This document shows positions 11,701-20,571 of a stretch of 64,000 bases of DNA, piece after piece. Positions within the stretch are counted from its first letter, which is position 1, and each line of letters opens with the position of its first letter. The notes beneath the pieces are model-generated. The model made no database searches, was not told the DNA's origin, and saw only the letters and a list, made by a program, of their open reading frames with translations. The translations under genes were made by a program, and so were the position numbers. The DNA comes from Cheiracanthium punctorium (Eukaryota; Arthropoda; Arachnida; Araneae; Cheiracanthiidae), in NCBI GenBank assembly GCA_038373885.1, contig JAWZYV010014408.1, positions 19,122 to 83,121 on the forward strand. The letters run 5' to 3'.

Positions 11701-11728
11701 GCGACAACTCCGACAACGGAGTTGTCGC
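11701..11728. repeat. Palindrome centre of the array
   Basis: GCGACAACTCCG, then ACAA, then CGGAGTTGTCGC. Two arrays are joined head to head here with a 4-base spacer. GACAAC occurs at 11702-11707 and again as the junction GACAAC at 11712-11717, a microhomology that could have seeded the inversion. Confidence 0.85.
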
Positions 11729-11820
11729 GAATTAATTATTTCATCTGTTCTATCTGTGATTTGCAGAGGAAGATGATAAATGCCAACGGTTCTAATGCGA
11801 GAAATTTCATCTGGGAATTG

Positions 11821-11889
11821 TCCCAGAGTAGCTCAGTGGTAGAGCACCCGCACGTTGCGGCAGTCCTGGGTTCGAATCCCAGCTCTGGA
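11821..11889 (+). tRNA. tRNA-like gene 7 of array (first plus-strand copy)
   Basis: Same 69-base sequence as the minus-strand copies, now in plus orientation. A box, B box and T-run terminator are all present; the anticodon arm is short. Confidence 0.65.
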
Positions 11890-12109
11890 ATTTTTCGCAT
11901 AGTTGGTGAAAAATAAAATTAATCAGCCTATACACTCCAACTTGCCTAATAACTTGAAAGGTTGATGGAATCACTTTCTAAAAATATATAATTTCCGCGG
12001 CGTAACGGAGTTGTCGCGAATTAATTATTTCATCTGTTCTATCTGTGATTTGCAGAGGAAGATGATAAATGCCAACGGTTCTAATGCGAGAAATTTCATC
12101 TGGGAATTG

Positions 12110-12178
12110 TCCCAGAGTAGCTCAGTGGTAGAGCACCCGCACGTTGCGGCAGTCCTGGGTTCGAATCCCAGCTCTGGA
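12110..12178 (+). tRNA. tRNA-like gene 8 of array
   Basis: Identical by eye to the copy at 11821-11889. Confidence 0.65.
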
Positions 12179-12398
12179 ATTTTTCGCATAGTTGGTGAAA
12201 AATAAAATTAATCAGCCTATACACTCCAACTTGCCTAATAACTTGAAAGGTTGATGGAATCACTTTCTAAAAATATATAATTTCCGCGGCGTAACGGAGT
12301 TGTCGCGAATTAATTATTTCATCTGTTCTATCTGTGATTTGCAGAGGAAGATGATAAATGCCAACGGTTCTAATGCGAGAAATTTCATCTGGGAATTG

Positions 12399-12467
12399 TC
12401 CCAGAGTAGCTCAGTGGTAGAGCACCCGCACGTTGCGGCAGCCCTGGGTTCGAATCCCAGCTCTGGA
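12399..12467 (+). tRNA. tRNA-like gene 9 of array, single variant
   Basis: Differs from the other nine copies by C for T at 12442, in the variable region just before the T arm. This is the only difference I saw between units. Confidence 0.65.
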
Positions 12468-12687
12468 ATTTTTCGCATAGTTGGTGAAAAATAAAATTAA
12501 TCAGCCTATACACTCCAACTTGCCTAATAACTTGAAAGGTTGATGGAATCACTTTCTAAAAATATATAATTTCCGCGGCGTAACGGAGTTGTCGCGAATT
12601 AATTATTTCATCTGTTCTATCTGTGATTTGCAGAGGAAGATGATAAATGCCAACGGTTCTAATGCGAGAAATTTCATCTGGGAATTG

Positions 12688-12756
12688 TCCCAGAGTAGCT
12701 CAGTGGTAGAGCACCCGCACGTTGCGGCAGTCCTGGGTTCGAATCCCAGCTCTGGA
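12688..12756 (+). tRNA. tRNA-like gene 10 of array
   Basis: Identical by eye to the copy at 11821-11889. The unit ends 92 bp downstream, where the gypsy pol target repeat begins. Confidence 0.65.
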
Positions 12757-12848
12757 ATTTTTCGCATAGTTGGTGAAAAATAAAATTAATCAGCCTATAC
12801 ACTCCAACTTGCCTAATAACTTGAAAGGTTGATGGAATCACTTTCTAA

Positions 12849-12865
12849 AAATACCATTTTTTGTT
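12849..12865. repeat. 17-bp direct repeat, right copy, flanking the array
   Basis: AAATACCATTTTTTGTT, identical to 10020-10036. See the left copy for the interpretation as a target duplication. Confidence 0.85.
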
Positions 12866-14284
12866 TTGGGTATCTAAGCTAATACCAGCTTTGGATAAAA
12901 AATCAGTACCAAGGAGGGTACGATTATCTTTAGCTGTCGGTAACGCGTATATTGTAGTAGGAATTCTTTTCCCCATTAGTTCAATGTCTACATCGGTGTT
13001 ATAAACTTCAGAGAACTTCGACATTCCGTCCGCGAGTGTTACATTTAAATTTACTTTATGAAAATTTATCCCTTGTTCTCGGAGGAGATTATACAGGGTT
13101 TCACCAGCAACAGTGTGGCTAGCCCCAGTGTCAGCACATGCTAGACCCCACATACCATTTACTTTAATCTTCATTAACATTGCCTGGGGTTCTTGTATCG
13201 CACACGTTTGAAATTTCAAGCAGCTAACCTGGGCGGAATCAACTTTAGCGTTTGGCGTACACGTAGGACATTTTGCCTTTACGAAACCCGGTTTCCCACA
13301 GCCATAGCAGCTAATAGGTATTTCATAATTTTTACTAACAGTTCTATTTGTTGAGTATTTATGATTAACACCATTCTTACAATTTTTAAATTCATTACTG
13401 AACTTGTACTTAGAATTTTCCTTATGTTGTTCTTGTTTTGTGTTTCTACCTTTTAGGTTTCTAATTTCTTCGTAAGAATCTAGTTTATCAACTAAAGAAA
13501 CTGGATCGTTCCACTCGCTCCAGTGGTCTAAAAAATGTTCTTTGTAATCAGGGGGACATTTCTTTTTTATTTGACCTGAAATTATTAGATCTTTCAACTG
13601 ATCAAACGTAGTGACATTCAGCTCATTGAGCCAACCTTCAAAAAAATTTCTTAAGTCATAGAAGTAATCTCTCCACGTAGAGTCTGGACTTTTCCTGTGT
13701 TGGACGAAGGATTGTCTAAATTTTTCGGCACTCATCTTGAATCGGCGTAATAAAATCTTTTTTATTTCCGCATACTCCTGTGGGTTATTCTGAGAATCCG
13801 ATTCTATTGCAATTAACTTTGAAATTTCAATAGGTAAAAGCCCGATCAGGTATACTACCCATTTTGATTCCGGTATTTTCAAAAAAGTCAATTGTTTCTC
13901 AAAAAGGTTTAAAAATGTACTAATGTCATCTACCTTTGAGTCAAATTGAGGATTTAACCCCTTAATTTTAAATTTAGATACATCTGAATTACTAGGTGTA
14001 AGAACGGTTTCTGTTTCTGTAGCATGGGTTATATTTTGTAACTTAAGTTTCTCTAATTCAAACATACGGTCATCATTTTCCTTTTGAATTAATCGCGCTT
14101 CATTTTCTTTCCTTTCAGTTATCAAATTATCGAGCAATTCTTTAGTGAATTCTTCATCATACCCTGCACTTTTAAGAATTGCATTCTTTAAATCTATTAT
14201 TTTGTAATCCTCTTGAATTGCGATGTTAAGCTCACTGGCTAAATTAACTAGATCTTGCTTCTTTCCTTTAGCAAGGTACGCCAT
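12849..14284 (-). pseudogene. Gypsy A Gag and protease, cut by the array
   Basis: An open frame of nearly 480 codons starting at the ATG at 14284. The N-terminal part is charged and helical (KGKKQDLVNLASELNI), followed by a capsid-like region with the gag signature EIKKILLRRFKMSAEKFRQ (about 13760). Then comes a nucleocapsid zinc knuckle CYGCGKPGFVKAKC (about 13270-13310), in which the expected histidine is phenylalanine, and an aspartic protease with CADTGAS (about 13120). The frame runs into the array after DTQNKKWYF. Gag packages the RNA; protease cleaves the polyprotein. The related but more damaged gag at 61641 has the same domain order. The frame was not otherwise broken before the array arrived. 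Confidence 0.88.
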
Positions 14285-15039
14285 AATTCAACTTTTATAA
14301 TATCTAAATATTCTCTAAAAGTATTTATACCAATTTATTCATTTAACCAAAAATAAAATTTTTGAAAACACTTCGGCACATGAATAACAATTCCACTTAA
14401 AGTATATTTCAATTACTAGATAAATCTACTCAAATAAGAACCCTTGTTTCTCTTTAAAGCAATCAGCTTTAAGCTATGAAATGAAGTTTATCTTCTTTTA
14501 AACAACAACAGAATGAAATAAAATGAGATCACTGATTCACTTTATACAATGTCTACAGCTCAAGACAAAACAAAACTTTATTAGCGGCAACGGCGCCAAA
14601 AGTCAGCACATCTGTCTGCTGAGAACAGAAAGCAGAAAAATAAACACTTGACAGATGGGAATTATTATACTCTTATAGTTTTCAGGGTGTAAACGAAATT
14701 CTTGAGAACAACTTTTTTTCAGGATGAAAAAACATTTTTCCTTTCTTTTCAAAACTTAGAATTCAGATATGAAAATTATTCAGATTTTCAAGCTTCAGGC
14801 ACCAAAGGAACTGGCATACGTATATTAAATTTGATCTGGATGATCAAAACAAAGCTAAACAAGTATTTTCTTCGATCCGGATGATCAGAATGAACTGAAT
14901 TCAGGGTGAATTCTAAACCAAAATTTTTCTTATATTTGCCAGGATGACAAAATTAAGAAAGTTCCTTGAGTGCTTGATCAAAAAGAAGAAAAAATCACTT
15001 ATCTGCAGATATATCCTTTGTCATTGTTCGGGCTTTCGG
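14285..15039 (-). other. Gypsy A untranslated leader
   Basis: About 750 bp between the primer site and the gag ATG, without a plausible frame. Its GATCCGGATGATCA-type and CAGGATGA-type motifs recur loosely. It may hold packaging signals, but nothing specific can be shown. Confidence 0.5.
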
Positions 15040-15057
15040 GCCCCACGTTGGGCGCCA
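15040..15057 (-). promoter_or_regulatory. Gypsy A primer-binding site (tRNA-Lys)
   Basis: The minus strand reads TGGCGCCCAACGTGGGGC two bases after the 5' LTR. That is the exact complement of the 3' end of animal tRNA-Lys(1,2), the primer used by many retroviruses and gypsy elements. Confidence 0.93.
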
Positions 15058-15059
15058 TT

Positions 15060-15339
15060 TGTGCCGGTCGGCTAGCTTTGGGGCAGACAGCAGGGGCGTA
15101 AGGGAAAAAAGACGTAGATCATTCCATGAAAACAGACCACTTGAGACAACAACACATTTTACTAACGAGAAAAACGGTTACAACACACAAGTTACATTTA
15201 AAATGAATAAAACACTATCTCAGAACATACGGTAGATGCTACGCGCGAATACGCGAGCGAAGAGAGAGATGAACGAACGTTCTCTCGCCGGCAGGGTGAG
15301 CGTCGCAGGAAAGAAAGATGATATAGGAGGCGCGCTACA
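15060..15339 (-). repeat. Gypsy A 5' LTR
   Basis: 280 bp, begins TGTGCCGG and ends GCGCTACA on the plus strand. It matches 6530-6803 and is followed by the duplicated target TACT at 15340-15343. Confidence 0.95.
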
Positions 15340-15625
15340 TACTGAATATTGTTGAAATTTATAGTAAATTAAATGTCTTAGTTGCGATTTATATTCTTTT
15401 ACAAGAAATATTATTTACTGTATAAAACTGCATTATATCAAGCTTATGGAACCATACTTTATCGGTTTTCATATAGAAAAATTTCAAGAATAAAGAAAAT
15501 AACAAATAAAATATGTTTTTATTATTATTCAAAACAAAGGCTTTAGCAAAATAGCGAAAATGTCTTGTTTCATTTTCGCATTTTTGTATAGTCAATGCGA
15601 CCGTAGCGGAAACCCTGATCCCAGG

Positions 15626-15775
15626 TTAGTACCAATGACGCAAATTGTACGTCAAGAGTAAAATAATTTTGCTGTTTTCGAGAATCCACATCACTGGAAT
15701 TAATTCGAATTACACATGTAAGAAAAATTTTCATTTCCTACCGTGCGAAGAATTGGCAAGCAGCTGCTAAAAATA
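15626..15775 (+). mobile_element. Helitron-like repeat, copy 1, right part
   Basis: Continues the match to copy 2 (18533-18673) after the hAT insertion, down to the 3' end ACCGTGCGAAGAATTGGCAA. The terminal CTAG seen in copy 2 is here CTGC, so the end has mutated. Confidence 0.65.
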
Positions 15776-15903
15776 AAAATAATTATTTTTTCGGTGTCAT
15801 GTCATATTAAATATACGGATTAAATTTGAATTTTTATCACTTCAAATGCACATATGAGTTAATATGGTAACTAATATATGTACTAGTATAGTAATATGTA
15901 TAA

Positions 15904-17272
15904 CTAGCAGCGTGGCCCGGCGTTGCCCGTGCAATGGAAGAGAAATGCCCATTTACCTTAAATATAGATTGTAAAGGGAAGGAATGTGAATCCTCCCGCT
16001 GCAATGATAAAAAAAAATGAACACGGGACTTCCCGCTGCAACGAAAAAAAAAACGAACACGGCACCTGATAGAATACAGAGGTTGCTAGGAATTGGACGT
16101 TGCTAAGCTGGAATGTGAATCCTTCAGCTGCAATGATAAAAAAAAGGGACATCGGATTTCCCGCTGCAAAAAAAGAAAAAAAAAACAAAGCACCTGATAG
16201 CGTAGAAACTATCGGGAATTGGACGTGGCTAGGCTTCTCCTCTTCTACCTGTGTGTATTCTAACAGTCATTTATGGTTAATACCTACGCAACTACTAAAA
16301 ACAAATACAGCCCAGTCGTCGATATGGGATTGTAAAGGGAAAGAATGTGAATCCTCCGGCTGCAAGGATAATAAAAAGGACATGGGACTTCCCGCTGAAC
16401 CGAGAAAAACAATAAATATGGCATCTGTTAGCTTACAGAGGTTACCCGAAATTGGACGTGGGTAGGCTTCTTCCCTTCTACCTATCTGAGTTCTGATATG
16501 TAGTCTTTTATCAAAATTACCAACGCACCATCGGAAAACAAATAAAGAGTTTCCAGTCATCAATATAAACCAATCTGCCTGAATTTCGCGAAGAGGGGCC
16601 GACCCATCTCTCTTTCCCCCTCCACCTCTCTTTACTCTCCTCCCCCATTCCGTCTCTCTATCGCTCTGCCTGTGAGAAGGCCGACCTTGAAAATGAAAAA
16701 CCGAGTGGGGGAATTTGCCGAGCCGGAACTTGCATTCTGGAGAGAATTTTAATATGTGATCTTTTCAGAAAAAAAATCATATAAAAAAATCTAATAAACA
16801 TTTCCGCACGGTTCAAAATTTAAAAGAGGGAGAAATAAATGTTCAATCAGCGGTAAAAAGCTGGAAATTTTTTGCCCGTTAGGTTTTTCGATGCGACAGT
16901 TTATAAATAGCATATTTTTAAAAGCAGTACATTTTCTTCGAAACAGGATTTCCTTTAAAAAATTCCCCAAAATCGGCAAATGTAAGTACGATTTTGTAAC
17001 AAATTGTATTTGAAAAGGGAAACTCTGTAGTTTCCGATGATATAAAAAATATAGTTCGGATAGAAATTTAGCTCGCGATAACGTAAAATGCGAGAAAAAT
17101 GGCCAAAAACCTTACAAAACATAAAATAACTCAAAACTATTAATCCGATTAATTTCATTTTTACGGCATTAGCTTTCTCTTGTCCTATTTAGTCAGCGTG
17201 TCAAATTTGTTCCGGATCCGTCGAAATGTCTGGACGCGTATAGCGAACAAACAAACAAACTCTTCTCTTTTT

Positions 17273-17318
<46 letters not shown>
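15904..17318 (-). mobile_element. Non-autonomous Helitron
   Basis: The minus strand ends CACGGGCAACGCCGGGCC...CTGCTAG at 15904, followed by T: a short GC hairpin and CTAG, the classic Helitron 3' terminus. The 5' end is probably TC at 17318-17317, next to a TA run and the leader AGAGTTTGTTTGTTTGTTC that many Helitrons share. Inside are three diverged tandem copies of a block with TGTAAAGGGAA.GAATGTGAATCC and CTTCCCGCTG (about 15970-16450). No Rep/helicase frame is present. The 5' boundary is obscured by simple repeats. Confidence 0.65.
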
Positions 17319-17319
<1 letters not shown>

Positions 17320-17337
17320 GAAGAAGAAGAAGAGAAG
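17276..17337. repeat. (TA)n followed by (GAA)n microsatellite
   Basis: An uninterrupted TA run to 17316, then GAAGAAGAAGAAGAAGAG. Simple sequence at the end of the Helitron. Confidence 0.95.
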
Positions 17338-17427
17338 ACTAATTGTTATTATCAATATCAATATTAATTTTCAATAAAATAGTATTAATGTTACTAAAAA
17401 TATGGTAAGAAAATCGCAGTCCTTAAA

Positions 17428-17570
17428 ATGCGAGACGTTTCGCGCGAGACGAGACAGCAATTTCTCTGCGAGACACGAGACGAGACGCGACAGAATTTTA
17501 CCACTGCGAGATGAGATGAGACAGACCTGTTTCTCGTATCGTGCGTCTCGCGTCCATCCCTAACCAACCG
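17428..17570. repeat. GAGACGAGAC-rich repeat
   Basis: Many repeats of GAGAC, CGAGACG and GATGAGA, ending CGTCTCGCGTCCATCCCTAA. It resembles the arm of a hAT MITE whose ends carry GGGATG, but a second end was not found. Confidence 0.4.
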
Positions 17571-17971
17571 GGGTATCTTTTACGGTAGTTAAAGAGTGAC
17601 GTCATAAATTTTAAAAAATGTGTGAAATTAGTAAACTCTGCAAGCAACTCTAAACTCTAACGTCCTGTCACAGTTATAGCGATTTTAAAAAGCTCCTAGA
17701 GATTAAAGTTTGATGTTTTCAGGAAACAGAACTATGGAGGATTTATAAAATATCGCTATATTGGATACATGGATAGTTAAATTGGCACAACTTGAATATT
17801 TTCCCCCACGGTGGTATGAAATGTTTTGCGGTGCTAAAAATAACCAAATCTTTCAAAACTATGCATAAATTAAATATGTATGGAGAGCTTCCTTAATAGC
17901 AACCATTGTGTGAAATGAATTATGTTTATGGTAATGCGTAAATTGCAAAGAATCGCCATAGAATAGAAAGG

Positions 17972-18673
17972 TCCCATTTGTGCCAAATAATGTAAGCTGT
18001 TTCTTTAAATTGAGCATTAAAGAGGGAGAAGCGAAGATACATAGTATTAATATGCGTAATAGGTAGTAGATTTGTAAGGATAATATGAATAAATCACGAT
18101 ATACCACGTTAATAAATATTTCATGAAATTAAAAGTGTTCTGTTTATCCTTTTTCAAGGGTTGTTTTACAATCAACTGAACGATAAGTAATTCTAATTTG
18201 ATTGATATATCCCGCAGTACTTTCAACAGAGGAGATCATTTGAACGGTTTTAAAAATTAAATTCTGTTTTGTCACATGCAGATGTGATTTTAGTAAAATA
18301 TTTGCTTCCCGTATGAAGAGCGGGTGCGCAGCTATTAAATAAACGGTTGTCCATTTCATGTAGTGGCTGAGGTATTTAATGCTACAACTTGAACCTAGAA
18401 AACAGTATGATGTAGAAATAACACATTTTGAAAGTCAGGAGCTCTCTGCAAACCGCTAAACTTTTCACTTTTCTAATCGCGAATGATACTAGCGTAGTTT
18501 TTTGAGTCATTACATTGCAATGATGCCAGGTTAGTACTCATGACGCAAACTTTACATCAAGAGTCAAATAATTTTGATTTTATTTTACATTTCACATCAC
18601 TGGAATTAATTGGAATTACACATGTTAGGAAAATTTTCGTTTACTACCGTGCGAAGAACGGGCACGCAGCTAG
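17972..18673 (+). mobile_element. Helitron-like repeat, copy 2 (uninterrupted)
   Basis: Sister of the split copy at 5488-6080/15626-15775. The 3' end reads ACCGTGCGAAGAACGGGCACG-CAGCTAG followed by T, with a CCGT/ACGG hairpin just before CTAG. It shows the empty site for the hAT insertion (GATGCCAGGTTAGTAC near 18520). A second Helitron-like end, AGCGGGTGCGCAGCTA, sits inside at about 18318, so it may be two elements end to end. Non-coding. Confidence 0.6.
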
Positions 18674-20385
18674 TGATAAATAAAGGCAGGCAAAGTTTGA
18701 CAGGTTGGTTTCCGGTTTCAAGTTAACACCCACTGTAAAAATCCCTCCCATTTTCTGCATTATCTTTGGCACAGCGATCAGTTAGGCTCGCTTTCCTGAA
18801 GTAACTCCAGGGTTTAAATTTTGGTGAATATAACCTTAAGTGTATAATTCTATGAAAGGAGTCAGTCCAGTCCTGGTCCCGACATAAATCTCACATCTCC
18901 AATCAAAGAAAAATCTCATAAATGTTTTTAGAAAAACCTATTAGACTTAAAAACGACAAGTAGAAAACGTATTTTCAAACATATTTTCGAATAAAAGCCT
19001 GATTCCCAATTTCTGTTTCCCTCTGTTATCTCAATCCCTCTCTTTAGTAGTAAATAATCGTTACCGATTTGTAAACGGGAGAAAATAGTTTTAGGAGAGA
19101 ATAAAGTTTGCTGGAAATCCAATATTTCCAATTTTTATAACTTTTCTTATACTGTTCCCCCTTAAAGCAGAAAAAAAAGCTAACATAAACATAAATATCA
19201 TTAATACTTACATGCGAAAATGTTTCGTGGGCTATAAATTAGCTCAGAAGAAATTAAGCATAGAACAAACTTACTTTACAAAATGGACCGTCTATTTTGG
19301 AAACTATGGAATTTTTTTTTTTTAAGACCTTTCAGAATACTTCATAAAACTTGTAGGTTTGCTTTTTAAAATGCATAGTACAGCTTTCTGAATTTCAGAG
19401 TCCAGAGTAATCTATTTTATAAATTATTTATTTTTATTATTTTTTTTAGAACTGCAAGAGTTTAAGCAAATTCGCTTCTTATTTGTTCCATGAGGTACAC
19501 TTAAAAAAAAAAAAATACTAAGGGGAGGTAGAAGGAGAAAAAAATCATTCCGTAAGTCTTTATGAGGAATGTTTGAGTTTTTCATGATTTTTACCAGGGG
19601 TTACCTTTGAAAGCCTAATGGATGGGAGTATCCAAGCTTTGCGCCGAGAAAAAAATTCTTTGAATATCGGCATGGCCTCTTTCTCCGTGATCCAAATTAC
19701 AGGTTAGAAAGGATGGTAAATTAAGGCGAGTAGCACAGAAAAACCACAAATTCGCATATAATTATGTGGCCTTGGGGAGAAGTGGCTGGAAGCTGAGTAG
19801 GGAGTTCATTATGTTTAGTGCGACTCACTTTAACCAGGATGTCCGTACTGAATTTCTATTTTTTTTCCTTTTCCCTTTGTCCGTTATTCCAGGCATATTT
19901 AACTGCACAAAAAGGTACTCTACCCGTTTCTCCGCTAATGCCTGCTATTAAAAAGCGATAAGGAAAATCGAGGGAAGAGAGAAAGAGGAAGCAACAGTTA
20001 GGATAGGTCGTGTAAAATGAAATTCTAGGAATGCAGCAATGCAGCAAACCAAAATGCCTTTTTGAGAAGAGAAAAATATGAACGATATGTCTGAGAAAAA
20101 TGACTACCCACACACTGCGACCTCATTCCCCTCGGATGCTGTCTAATCTTAGAGAAAAAAAAATAACCAAAAATTTGTAATAGCACGTCACGTACTTCAA
20201 AACGAAAAAAAGTGAATAGTCACTGTCACTCTTAAAAAGTGAAATACAAGGCTTCCAAGTCAAAATGAATAAGTGTTCAATCATCTATAGAAAAAGAAGT
20301 TGGGAATTCCTAACTTAATAAAGTGAGTGTTGATTCTTCCTAGAGTAATTTTGTTAAAAATAGTCACTTTCTGCATTCTCAATCT
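18674..20385. other. No gene or clear repeat recognised
   Basis: AT-rich DNA with several A runs. Short frames here carry no recognisable domain. Confidence 0.5.
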
Positions 20386-20393
20386 ACTCACAC

Positions 20394-20563
20394 CAGGGGC
20401 GTAGCCAAGGGGGGGGGGTTAGGGGAGTCATAACCCCCACATGAGAAATTTTTGCCATACAAAATGTATAGTCTTCACTGCATTATCACACACACGTATA
20501 CATATATATGAGTTGTAGTAGTCGTAACCCCCCCCCCATGAAAAATCTCTGGCTACGCCCCTG
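20394..20563. mobile_element. hAT-type MITE, 170 bp
   Basis: Ends CAGGGGCGTAGCCA and TGGCTACGCCCCTG form terminal inverted repeats followed by long G and C runs. The 8-bp duplication ACTCACAC flanks it (20386-20393 and 20564-20571). No coding capacity. The element can fold into a hairpin over most of its length. Confidence 0.9.
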
Positions 20564-20571
20564 ACTCACAC

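Larger units (their letters stand above)
10037..12848. repeat. Inverted array of ten 289-bp tRNA-like units
   Basis: Six units in minus orientation (10037-11712) meet four in plus orientation (11717-12848) across a 4-base spacer ACAA at 11713-11716. The period is exactly 289 bp in each arm. By eye the units are identical except one T-to-C change at 12442. Each unit contains Pol III A and B boxes, a T-run terminator and about 220 bp of unique flank. The outer units are partial: the left end stops at AGGCAAGTTGG, while the right end runs 33 bp further to CTTTCT. The array sits in gypsy A pol with a 17-bp target duplication. No protein frame is credible. Each unit has a 64-codon open frame, but it overlaps the tRNA-like part. 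Confidence 0.95.
6530..15339 (-). mobile_element. Ty3/gypsy element A, full-length but broken
   Basis: A complete-boundary LTR retrotransposon on the minus strand. LTRs of 274 and 280 bp (TGTGCC...CTACA) differ by one 6-bp gap and about three substitutions by eye. The 4-bp duplication TACT flanks it (6526-6529 and 15340-15343). Order on the minus strand: 5' LTR, tRNA-Lys primer site, leader, gag-protease, RT/RNase H, integrase, purine tract, 3' LTR. Pol carries two frameshifts and is split by the tRNA-like array. No env-like frame is seen. The high LTR match suggests a fairly recent insertion. Confidence 0.92.
6081..15617. mobile_element. Non-autonomous hAT-type element carrying gypsy A
   Basis: The ends are CAGGGTTT at 6081 and AAACCCTG at 15617, flanked on both sides by the 8-bp duplication ATCCCAGG (6073-6080 and 15618-15625). 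The uninterrupted site can be seen in the sister repeat at about 18520. Apart from the nested gypsy element the hAT sequence is short (6081-6529 and 15340-15617) and has no transposase, so it needed help in trans. TIR length and family are unclear beyond the first eight bases. Confidence 0.75.

Noticed and set aside
10095..12756. Functional tRNA gene cluster
   Set aside because: The anticodon arm is 2-3 bases short and has no seven-base loop with T33, so decoding is unlikely although Pol III signals are intact.
10068..12783. Ten 64-codon open frames, one per array unit
   Set aside because: They overlap the tRNA-like segment and lack any recognisable domain. Their conservation is explained by the identity of the units.
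10037..12848. CRISPR-like regular repeat array
   Set aside because: The period is 289 bp with no distinct spacers; the units are whole copies with tRNA-like content, in eukaryotic transposon DNA.
16100..16563. Frames of about 100-120 codons inside the Helitron at 15904-17318
   Set aside because: They follow the tandem repeat units and have no similarity to Rep or helicase.
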